This document shows, in pieces, positions 1 to 6,030 of a DNA stretch of 9,891 bases. The notes below the pieces were generated by a model. That model had not been told where the DNA came from and did not search any database. It saw nothing but the letters and a program-made list of their open reading frames with translations. The DNA is from Lachnospiraceae bacterium (lineage in GTDB: Bacteria > Bacillota_A > Clostridia > Lachnospirales > Lachnospiraceae). The stretch lies in the NCBI GenBank assembly GCA_017542725.1, contig JAFXWR010000114.1, forward strand, positions 1 through 9,891. The letters run 5' to 3'. The translations under genes were made by a program, and so were the position numbers. Within the stretch, counting starts at the first letter, position 1. Each line of letters starts with the position of its first letter.

Positions 1-24
1 AGGCTGTGGAAACACAGAATAGTA

Positions 25-1119
25 ATGAGTAATAAAGTTTTAAATAAAATTAAAATGCTAATTTTTTCAGTGCTTACAGTTATTATAATATTGGTGACAG
101 CTTGTAGTTCAAATAAGTCTGTTGATAGTTCGAGTGCGAGCAAGGATGCTGTCATAGTTAATGAAAAGAAAACAAGAAAGATAGTAGACATGAAAGGGGT
201 AGAAGTTGAGATACCGGAAAAAGTAAATACATTTGTAGAAAGTTGGTTTGCTCACAATGCTGTAGATGTGATGTTGAGAAATGCAGAGGGAATGCTTGTG
301 ACTTGTTGTGATGAACCATCATATCAATGGATGTATAAGGTGTGTGATAATTTAAGAAAGGCTCAGTTTGCAAAATTTTCAGATTCTATGAATCTAGAAG
401 AGATTATTTCTTTAAACCCAGATGTTGTATTCGGTTCAAATGAAAAATATAGAGATATGTTTACAAATGTTGGGATACCTTTTATAAATTGTATGTTTAC
501 TAATTATGATGAGATGAAGAGGTCTATAAAACTTACTGCAGAAGTTTTTGGCGGTGATGCAGTCGATAAAGCGAATAGATATATTTCTTATCTTGATACA
601 AAGCTAAGTGAAGTTAAAAAGGTAACTGACACTGTCCCTGAAGATAAAAAAACTACAATTGTGCATGGTAGTTCAGTCTACAAGATGGGTGTTGATGGCA
701 GGAACACTATTATAAATGATTGGATAGGATATAGCGGAGGTATCAATGCAGCTGCTAATGATATAGATGGTAATTTACAGACTATGACTATGGAACAATT
801 ACTTCTCTGGGATCCAGATGTAATTATTACAGGTGATACGGAGGAAGAAGTCGATAAAATTATGTCAGATGCTTCATGGCAAAACTTAAAGGCTGTGAAA
901 GAAGGTAGAGTATATGCCAACCCGAAAGGTATATTTGCATGGGATAGGTATGGAGTAGAGGAGGCACTACAATTTCAATGGTGTTCACAAAAATTATACC
1001 CAGAACTATTTAAAGATTTTGACATAAAAGCTGAGCTTAAAAAATTCTATAAGGACTTCCTAGATTATGAATTAAGTGATGAAGATGCTGAAAAAATCCT
1101 AAGACACCAAAATCCATAA
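25..1119 (+). CDS. FecB-like ABC transporter substrate-binding lipoprotein (first of two)
   Basis: This is a predicted membrane-anchored extracytoplasmic binding protein for a FecCD/BtuC-type (type II) ABC importer. Residues 1-27 form a lipoprotein signal peptide with a basic start, a hydrophobic core and lipobox LVTAC, so Cys27 is the likely lipidated residue. From about residue 50 it follows the class III binding-protein fold, with typical phrases LEEIISLNPDVVFG (124-137) and LLLWDPDVIITGD (259-271) at the start of equivalent strands in the two lobes. The C-terminal tail (about 330-360, with FYKDF) resembles that of the second binding protein at 7484, which suggests that the two are paralogues. 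Cysteines at 94, 95, 107, 156 and 320 are many for an exported protein. The reading frame stays open to the window edge and no clear ribosome binding site is seen, but ATG 25 gives the best signal peptide. Substrate is unknown; iron chelate, corrinoid, haem or Mo/W oxyanion are all possible. Confidence 0.85.
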   Translation: MSNKVLNKIKMLIFSVLTVIIILVTACSSNKSVDSSSASKDAVIVNEKKTRKIVDMKGVEVEIPEKVNTFVESWFAHNAVDVMLRNAEGMLVTCCDEPSYQWMYKVCDNLRKAQFAKFSDSMNLEEIISLNPDVVFGSNEKYRDMFTNVGIPFINCMFTNYDEMKRSIKLTAEVFGGDAVDKANRYISYLDTKLSEVKKVTDTVPEDKKTTIVHGSSVYKMGVDGRNTIINDWIGYSGGINAAANDIDGNLQTMTMEQLLLWDPDVIITGDTEEEVDKIMSDASWQNLKAVKEGRVYANPKGIFAWDRYGVEEALQFQWCSQKLYPELFKDFDIKAELKKFYKDFLDYELSDEDAEKILRHQNP

Positions 1120-1164
1120 GCTGCAAGGCCCAAATTTTCGCATAATTTTGTCAAATTATTTTAC

Positions 1165-1192
1165 TTGTAAAATCATTTAAAAGTGATATAAT
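1165..1192 (+). promoter_or_regulatory. Sigma-A-type promoter with extended -10, upstream of the fdhD operon
   Basis: TTGTAA (1165-1170) and a perfect TATAAT (1187-1192) are separated by 16 bases. A TG at 1184-1185, one base before the -10 box, makes it an extended -10 promoter. Transcription would start near 1199, which places the whole structured leader (1211-1306) in the transcript ahead of fdhD. The start site is inferred, not measured. Confidence 0.7.
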
Positions 1193-1198
1193 TAATGT

Positions 1199-1306
1199 AA
1201 TTAAATTTAAGAAATATCCCCCCCTGACGCTTAAGAAGTATCTGAGGCGAAAGATATGGTAAATATTTTAGGAGATAAGACCATATCTTGTGATATGGTC
1301 TTTTTT
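1199..1306 (+). promoter_or_regulatory. Candidate riboswitch/attenuator leader upstream of fdhD (class not recognised)
   Basis: The predicted transcript holds three pairings that compete. A P1-like stem pairs ATATC (1214-1218) with GATAT (1253-1257) and encloses about 34 bases, including a run of seven C (1218-1224), TGACGC (1225-1230) and GAGGCGAAAG (1244-1253). An antiterminator pairs AAGATATGGT (1251-1260) with ACCATATCTT (1280-1289), ten perfect pairs. The terminator pairs 1279-1287 with 1292-1300. Strand 1253-1257 cannot be in P1 and the antiterminator at once, and strand 1280-1287 cannot be in the antiterminator and the terminator at once. Forming P1 would therefore favour termination, an OFF-type logic. 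I do not recognise a known aptamer consensus: it does not match what I know of the TPP, SAM, preQ1-I, fluoride, cobalamin or c-di-GMP classes, and I cannot exclude the Mo/W-cofactor class with certainty. The structures are read from the sequence; the regulation is inferred. Confidence 0.6.
1279..1306 (+). terminator. Intrinsic terminator between leader and fdhD
   Basis: A nine-base-pair perfect stem, GACCATATC (1279-1287) with GATATGGTC (1292-1300), closes a four-base loop and is followed directly by six T (1301-1306). It lies downstream of the promoter at 1165-1192 and only 7 bases before the chosen fdhD start, so it is a regulated terminator in the leader and does not end the upstream gene. 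Its 5' arm is also the 3' arm of the alternative antiterminator. Confidence 0.8.
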
Positions 1307-1313
1307 ATTAACT

Positions 1314-2111
1314 ATGAAAATAACAAATCTTTATAAAGAAAAAGAAAATACTGAGCTTAGAGACTCAATAATTCATAAGGAAAATGGCGAGAAAGAAAAC
1401 TTGCCGTATGAGCTTCTAAATGAGCATTTGATTAAAGTGTACATAAATGAGAGAGAAGCTATGAGTTTAGTTTGTACTGGAACTAATTTAGTTGAGTTAG
1501 TTGTGGGAAGAATAGTAAGTGAAGGAATAATTAAAAATATTGATGATATTGAAAACATATATATTTGTGAATATGGCCTTAGAGCAAAATTAATTATTAA
1601 AAATTATGTGCAAGATGCATGTAAACTTAAAGCAGCAGATGATGTGACTAGTTGCTGCCAAGATAATAGGACATATTTAAAAAGTGAAACTAAACTTGAG
1701 AAAGTAAATAAAGTTATGGAAGTAAGTGATAAAGATATATTTAACCTTGCAGAGGCTTTCAATGAAGATTCAAAGATTCACAAGATGACTTCAGGTACAC
1801 ATGCGGCATATCTATATTTTGATGGAAAGGTTATAAAATCATTTGAAGACATAGGAAGGCACAATGCACTTGATAAAATTATAGGATACATATATATGAA
1901 TAATTATGTGCCAGAGAAATGTATTGTCTTTACAACAGGTAGAGTTCCAGTTGATATGGCAAAAAAGGCAATTTATTCTAAACTTGGATGCCTCGTGTCA
2001 AAAGCTGTGCCTACATCTGATGCAGTGGATTTAGCAAAAGAATATAATTTAAATCTTATTTGTAGAGCATGGAGAGATTCATATCAAGTTTTTAATGAAG
2101 CAAAGTATTAG
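1314..2111 (+). CDS. fdhD: FdhD-family sulfurtransferase (formate dehydrogenase accessory protein)
   Basis: FdhD takes sulfur from a cysteine desulfurase and passes it to the Mo/W-bis-MGD cofactor of formate dehydrogenase, in the cytoplasm. Family features, counted from ATG 1314: the N-terminal block with VCTGTNLVELVVG (53-65) and SEGII (69-73), then the strongly conserved SGTHAAYLY (160-168), EDIGRHNALDKIIG (178-191), TTGRVPVDMAKKA (207-219) and SKAVPTSDAVDLA (229-241). The length of 265 residues is normal. The oddity is the sulfur-carrying site: the usual CxxC is replaced by TSCCQD, with adjacent cysteines 114 and 115. The frame extends upstream to GTG 1290, but that codon lies in the terminator hairpin, so ATG 1314 is preferred. 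Neither start has a well-placed ribosome binding site; an AGGAG at 1270-1274 is too far away. It shares an operon with the FecCD permease and ATPase. No formate dehydrogenase gene is in the window. Confidence 0.88.
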   Translation: MKITNLYKEKENTELRDSIIHKENGEKENLPYELLNEHLIKVYINEREAMSLVCTGTNLVELVVGRIVSEGIIKNIDDIENIYICEYGLRAKLIIKNYVQDACKLKAADDVTSCCQDNRTYLKSETKLEKVNKVMEVSDKDIFNLAEAFNEDSKIHKMTSGTHAAYLYFDGKVIKSFEDIGRHNALDKIIGYIYMNNYVPEKCIVFTTGRVPVDMAKKAIYSKLGCLVSKAVPTSDAVDLAKEYNLNLICRAWRDSYQVFNEAKY

Positions 2112-2118
2112 GAGAGAA

Positions 2119-3120
2119 GTGAAAAAAGTTAACAAAAAAATAAATATATTGGTGGCGATATTGTTAGTGATTTTGCCAATAATAATATCTATTGTATGCC
2201 TTGGATTCGGAAGGCTTAGCATACCTATAAGTGAAATTATAGATTATTTTAAGGGAAATGAGATCTCAAAGCAAAATGTATTGATACTCTCTAATGTCCG
2301 CATACCAAGAATAATTTCAGCTATGCTTGTAGGAGCTTCTCTTCCTCTTGCCGGACTCATATTTCAATCATATTTTTCAAATCCATTAGCAACACCTGAT
2401 ACTTTGGGGGTGGCGAGTGGTTCAAGTTTTGGAGCAGCGCTTGCAATTCTGTTTGGATTTAACATATTTGGAATTGAAATTTCTGCTTTTGTATTTGGAC
2501 TACTTACAATTGTCATAACTGGAATTACAGGTATAAAGAGAGATGAGTCAAAGCAAACAATCATCCTTGCTGGTATAATAGTTGGTTCACTCTTTCAAAG
2601 TCTTGTGTCTCTTGTCAAGTTTGTAGCTGATACTGACACAGTACTTCCTTCTATCACATTTTTTCTTATGGGAAGTTTTCAGTCTATAGGCAAGGAGACA
2701 TTATTTGTAAGTGGACCTATAATTATAATTTGCATCTTGATAATATTTTTGCTTAGGTGGAGAATTAATCTTCTCACAGTTGACGAAGAAGTGGTGAAAA
2801 CTATGGGAGTAAATATTACATTACTTAGAATGATAGTAATAGTTGCAGCGACTATAATAACTGCTATTTCTATTGCTATGGCAGGTCAAGTAGGATGGGT
2901 TGGACTTATAGTGCCACATTTTTGTAGAATGCTGGTGGGCGAAAACCATACTAAACTTGTACCATTCAATATAAGCATTGGCATTTGCTTTATGGTTATA
3001 ATTGACACTTTGGCGAGGTCGATGTTTGCTGCTGAGATACCAATATCAGTTTTGACTTCATTAATTGGTGCGCCATTTTTCATATATATGATTAGAAGTA
3101 GAGAAGGAGTTAAATTATGA
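2119..3120 (+). CDS. FecCD-family ABC transporter permease
   Basis: This is the membrane subunit of a type II ABC importer (BtuC/FecCD/FhuB family); it would work as a homodimer with the ATPase encoded directly downstream. About 333 residues with many hydrophobic segments, in line with the ten-helix fold. Family signatures are clear: NVRIPRIISAMLVGASLPLAG followed by SNPLATPDTLGVASGSSFGA in the N-terminal half, GQVGWVGLIVPHFCRMLVG in the cytoplasmic coupling region, and EIPISVLTSLIGAPFF near the end. GTG 2119 is chosen because AGGAG at 2110-2114 lies just upstream; the alternative in-frame ATG 2095 overlaps fdhD and lacks a ribosome binding site. The gene begins 7 bases after the fdhD stop and ends in an ATGA overlap with the ATPase gene. 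The family imports iron-siderophores, haem, cobalamin and, in Haemophilus MolBCA, molybdate/tungstate; the sequence alone does not show which. Confidence 0.92.
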   Translation: MKKVNKKINILVAILLVILPIIISIVCLGFGRLSIPISEIIDYFKGNEISKQNVLILSNVRIPRIISAMLVGASLPLAGLIFQSYFSNPLATPDTLGVASGSSFGAALAILFGFNIFGIEISAFVFGLLTIVITGITGIKRDESKQTIILAGIIVGSLFQSLVSLVKFVADTDTVLPSITFFLMGSFQSIGKETLFVSGPIIIICILIIFLLRWRINLLTVDEEVVKTMGVNITLLRMIVIVAATIITAISIAMAGQVGWVGLIVPHFCRMLVGENHTKLVPFNISIGICFMVIIDTLARSMFAAEIPISVLTSLIGAPFFIYMIRSREGVKL

Positions 3121-3899
3121 TTTTAGAAATTAAAAATTTAACTTTTTCTTATGATAAGCATATAGTTTTTAAGGATTTAAATTTCAAACTTAAAAGCCCC
3201 GATGTCTTATCTATACTTGGCCCAAATGGTATAGGAAAAACTACTTTAATTAAATGTCTCCTTGGTATAAAGAAAAAAACAAGTGGAGAGATATTGATTG
3301 ATGGTAAGGAGATAGATGGTTTCAATAAAAAAGATTTTTATTCTTTTGTTGCCTATCTTAAGCAGGGAGGAAAAGAATCATCTATATATACAGTACTTGA
3401 TACAGTACTACTTGGACTTGCAAGTCAGATAAATCCACTTTTAAAGCCAAAAGACAGCGATATAGAAAAGGTTAATAATATATTAAAAGAACTCGGCATA
3501 TATCATTTGAGAGATAAGTATGTCTCAAAACTTAGTGGTGGTGAGGCACAGATGGTATTTATGGCAAGAGCACTAGTGAGAGAACCAGAGATTTTGATAC
3601 TTGATGAGCCCGAGTCAAATCTTGATTATAGAAATCAATTGCTCATGCTTGACACAATTGATAGATTAAAATCTCATGGCAAACTAATAATTTTCAACAC
3701 TCACTATCCAGAGCATGCATTAAGATATTCAAATAAAGTTTTATTACTCAATGACTCTTATAAATATAAATTTGGCAACACAGGCGACATAATCACAAAA
3801 GAAAATATAGAAGCTACCTATAAAATTAAAGCTGCAGTTGGAGAACTAAAAGATGGGGACACCATCTATAAAGATATAATTCCGCTATCAATTATATAA
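3117..3899 (+). CDS. ABC transporter ATP-binding protein (FecE/BtuD-like)
   Basis: This is the ATPase of the importer whose permease ends in the overlapping ATGA. All motifs are intact: Walker A GPNGIGKT (35-42), Q-loop Gln83 in AYLKQGG, signature LSGGEAQ (139-145), Walker B ILILDEP (159-165), and switch His196 in NTHYPEHA. AAGGAG at 3104-3109 sits 7 bases before ATG 3117. The length of 260 residues is typical for FecE-like subunits. The last 40 or so residues extend past the core domain, as is common in this family. Together with the permease and either of the two binding lipoproteins in the window it makes a complete importer. Confidence 0.93.
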   Translation: MILEIKNLTFSYDKHIVFKDLNFKLKSPDVLSILGPNGIGKTTLIKCLLGIKKKTSGEILIDGKEIDGFNKKDFYSFVAYLKQGGKESSIYTVLDTVLLGLASQINPLLKPKDSDIEKVNNILKELGIYHLRDKYVSKLSGGEAQMVFMARALVREPEILILDEPESNLDYRNQLLMLDTIDRLKSHGKLIIFNTHYPEHALRYSNKVLLLNDSYKYKFGNTGDIITKENIEATYKIKAAVGELKDGDTIYKDIIPLSII

Positions 3900-3900
3900 A

Positions 3901-3958
3901 GTGGGGCTCGCATAGCTCGTCCGTACGTGTAGGGGCGAGTTGCACGAGGACGAGGAGG
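3901..3958 (+). promoter_or_regulatory. GC-rich spacer with hairpin overlapping the nifH-like ribosome binding site
   Basis: The 63-base gap between the ATPase gene and the nifH-like gene is much richer in GC than its surroundings. CTCGTCC (3916-3922) is perfectly complementary to GGACGAG (3948-3954), and inside it CGTG (3926-3929) pairs with CACG (3943-3946). The 3' arm runs into the strong Shine-Dalgarno AGGAGG (3953-3958), which lies 4 bases before ATG 3963. The hairpin could therefore partly hide the ribosome binding site or stabilise the message after processing. The T-run expected of a terminator is absent, so the nifH-like gene may be co-transcribed with the transporter genes. Confidence 0.5.
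3929..3952 (+). repeat. GTAGGGGCGA repeat, copy 1 (degenerate)
   Basis: Begins GTAGGGGCGAG (3929-3939), identical to the first eleven bases of the copies at 6795 and 8962, then diverges. The stretch 3901-3923 just upstream may be a further, more decayed copy, because it starts GTGGGGCTCG and ends in CGTCCG. The element lies between a stop codon and the next ribosome binding site, as do the copies at 8665 and 8962. Confidence 0.6.
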
Positions 3959-3962
3959 ACAT

Positions 3963-4709
3963 ATGAAAAAATTTGCAATTTATGGAAAAGGCGGCATCGG
4001 CAAATCTACCACCGTATCAAACTTATCAGCCGCATTTGCTGACATGGGAAAGAGCGTCATGCAAATAGGCTGTGATCCAAAAGCCGATTCAACAGGTCTT
4101 ATTACTCATGGCAAAAAAGTTAATACAACCCTTGAACTTATTAGAGATAAAAAAGATAATTTCGAACTTGATGATATGATTAGACTTGGTTATAAAGATA
4201 TTGTCTGCGCTGAGGCAGGTGGTCCAACTCCTGGTCTTGGATGTGCAGGTCGTGGAATTATTTGCGCACTTGAAAAACTTGAAGAGAAGGGTGCTTATAA
4301 AAAATATAAACCAGATATTGTTTTTTATGATGTACTTGGTGATGTTGTCTGCGGTGGGTTCTCTATGCCTATGAGAAGCGGTTATGCTGATAAAGTTTTT
4401 GTAATCACTTCAGGTGAAAATATGTCTATATATGCTGCCGCCAACATTTGTATGGCTATAGAAAATTTTAAAGGAAGAGGCTATGCAAAACTTGGTGGGA
4501 TTATTTTAAATAAAAAGAATGTAAAAGACGAAGAGAAAAAAGTAAAAGAACTTTGCAAAGAGTTTAAAACTAAGATTGTGGGAGTTTTGCCTTTTGATGA
4601 GATAGTGCATAAGGCTGAAGATTTAAAGAAGACTGTAATTGAAGCATTTCCTGATAGTGATATGGCTAAAGCTTATAAAAAACTTGCAAAGGAGGTGCTA
4701 GATGCTTAG
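3963..4709 (+). CDS. NifH-like nitrogenase reductase (Fe protein) homologue
   Basis: This is an ATP-dependent electron donor with a [4Fe-4S] cluster bridged between two subunits; it should reduce the NifDK-like partner encoded just downstream. The P-loop GKGGIGKST is at residues 8-16 and CDPKADST at 37-44. The two cluster ligands are Cys94 in [13 protein letters not shown] and Cys130 in [11 protein letters not shown], matching Cys97 and Cys132 of Azotobacter NifH. Arg97 matches the arginine that is ADP-ribosylated in true NifH. At 248 residues it is shorter than canonical NifH (about 290), mainly at the C terminus, as in many nitrogenase-like reductases. AGGAGG (3953-3958) precedes ATG 3963. 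The gene overlaps the NifD-like gene by 8 bases. Homologues BchL and CfbC have the same core, but the partners here do not point to chlorophyll or F430 synthesis. The physiological partner is inferred from context. Confidence 0.93.
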   Translation: MKKFAIYGKGGIGKSTTVSNLSAAFADMGKSVMQIGCDPKADSTGLITHGKKVNTTLELIRDKKDNFELDDMIRLGYKDIVCAEAGGPTPGLGCAGRGIICALEKLEEKGAYKKYKPDIVFYDVLGDVVCGGFSMPMRSGYADKVFVITSGENMSIYAAANICMAIENFKGRGYAKLGGIILNKKNVKDEEKKVKELCKEFKTKIVGVLPFDEIVHKAEDLKKTVIEAFPDSDMAKAYKKLAKEVLDA

Positions 4710-6030
4710 ATCAGTTAATGAAGAACATGGGAATATTGCAATAGGTAAATCATTAAAAGAAATTAATGCAGATGCACCATTTGACACAGGACTTGAATAT
4801 GGATGTCCAGCAAGAGGTGCATGGAATATAGTTCATACTGGATTTTTAGTTCCAGAATGTCATGAAGTTTTTGTCTGCGCTGCTAATTGTCTAAGGGGAG
4901 TGGTACTCACAGCAGCTGAGATGGGAACGATTGGTCAGTTTTCAACAGTAACTATAAAAGAAAACAATGTGCTTGATGGCAATATGGAAGAGCTACTTAT
5001 TGATGGAGTTACTTCTATAATCAAGAAACTTAAAAAGAAACCAAGAGCTATACTTGTATATACAAGTTGCATACATCATTTTATGGCGCTTGATTTAGAC
5101 CTGTGTTATAAGACACTTCGTAAGAGATTTCCAAAAATCAAGTTTACGGATTGCTATATGAATCCTATAATGAGAAAGAGTGGAATGACACCTGATGAAC
5201 TTATGAGACGACAACTCTATTCACTCATAGATAAAACTGATAAAAAAGATAATGGTATAAATATTTTAGGAAATAATTATGCGACAGATGAGAGTAGCGA
5301 TCTAGTAAGACTTATTAGAGTAAGTAAATATAAATTAAGAGACATAACTTATTGCAAAACATTTGACGAATATGAAGAGATGGGAAAGAGTAAATTTAAT
5401 ATTGCCTATCTCGGTGTTGCAAAGAAGGGATTATATGATATAAGTAACAAACTTGATCAAGAAGCGATATTCATACCTATAAGTTATGACCCAAGTACTA
5501 TAAAAAGTCATTTAAAAACACTTGCTGATACTATAAATGTTGACATCAACAAATTCGACTTTAGGGAAGATGAAGCACTCACCAAACTTAAAGAAGCCAA
5601 AAAAGTTATTGGGAACACAGCAATCGCTATTGATTACACATTTACTCCAGCAACATTAAGTCTTGCCAAACTTTTACTCGACTATGATTTCAATGTTAAA
5701 AAAATATATATTGATTCAATTGGAGAGAAAGATATACTTGATGAGATCAAAAAGAAATATAGTGATAGAGACATAATGTTTTACCCGACGGTAAATGTTG
5801 CGATGAGGAAGAATGATAGAGAACAAAGCGAAAAGTACTTAGCACTTGGTCAAAAGGCAGCATACTTCACAAATACAAATTATTTTGTAAATGAAGTGGA
5901 GTGCGGTGGTCACTATGGATTTGACGGAATCAAAAGACTTGCAGAGAAATTGATAGAAGCAAATTCGAAAGAAAAAGATGCGTCAATATTAATTCAAAAG
6001 AAAGGATTGGGGTGTAACTGTTTATTATGA
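4702..6030 (+). CDS. NifD-like catalytic subunit of an uncharacterised nitrogenase-like reductase
   Basis: A member of the nitrogenase component 1 family (oxidoreductase/nitrogenase fold), predicted to form a heterotetramer with the NifK-like protein. By eye alignment with Azotobacter NifD, Cys35 (GCPARGAW), Cys59 (EVFVCAANC) and Cys123 (VYTSCIHH) match P-cluster ligands Cys62, Cys88 and Cys154; Cys53 and Cys63 are further candidates. KFNIAYLG (231-238) matches KFNLVHCY of NifD, so the FeMo-cofactor ligand Cys275 becomes Leu237. HYGFDGI (404-410) matches YHGFDGF, which puts Val396 at the His442 position. The last residues, GLGCNCLL, carry a CxC (438, 440) in an exposed tail. 442 residues is compact beside NifD (about 490). 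Start ATG 4702 has AAAGGAGG (4688-4694) upstream and overlaps the nifH-like stop; the end overlaps the nifK-like start by ATGA. The substrate is unknown; reduction of nitrogen is very unlikely. Confidence 0.88.
   Translation: MLRSVNEEHGNIAIGKSLKEINADAPFDTGLEYGCPARGAWNIVHTGFLVPECHEVFVCAANCLRGVVLTAAEMGTIGQFSTVTIKENNVLDGNMEELLIDGVTSIIKKLKKKPRAILVYTSCIHHFMALDLDLCYKTLRKRFPKIKFTDCYMNPIMRKSGMTPDELMRRQLYSLIDKTDKKDNGINILGNNYATDESSDLVRLIRVSKYKLRDITYCKTFDEYEEMGKSKFNIAYLGVAKKGLYDISNKLDQEAIFIPISYDPSTIKSHLKTLADTINVDINKFDFREDEALTKLKEAKKVIGNTAIAIDYTFTPATLSLAKLLLDYDFNVKKIYIDSIGEKDILDEIKKKYSDRDIMFYPTVNVAMRKNDREQSEKYLALGQKAAYFTNTNYFVNEVECGGHYGFDGIKRLAEKLIEANSKEKDASILIQKKGLGCNCLL

Noticed and set aside
4..17. 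Hairpin CTGTG-GAAA-CACAG at the window start, possibly the end of a riboswitch with a GNRA loop
   Set aside because: Only five pairs are visible and the upstream sequence is cut off by the window edge, so it cannot be told from chance.
1120..1164. Terminator for the first binding-protein gene
   Set aside because: No stable stem followed by a T-run is found between the stop codon and the fdhD promoter.
1295..1336. Short leader-peptide frame starting at ATG 1295 within the terminator
   Set aside because: It encodes only 13 residues, starts inside the terminator stem, has no well-spaced ribosome binding site and shows no run of regulatory codons.
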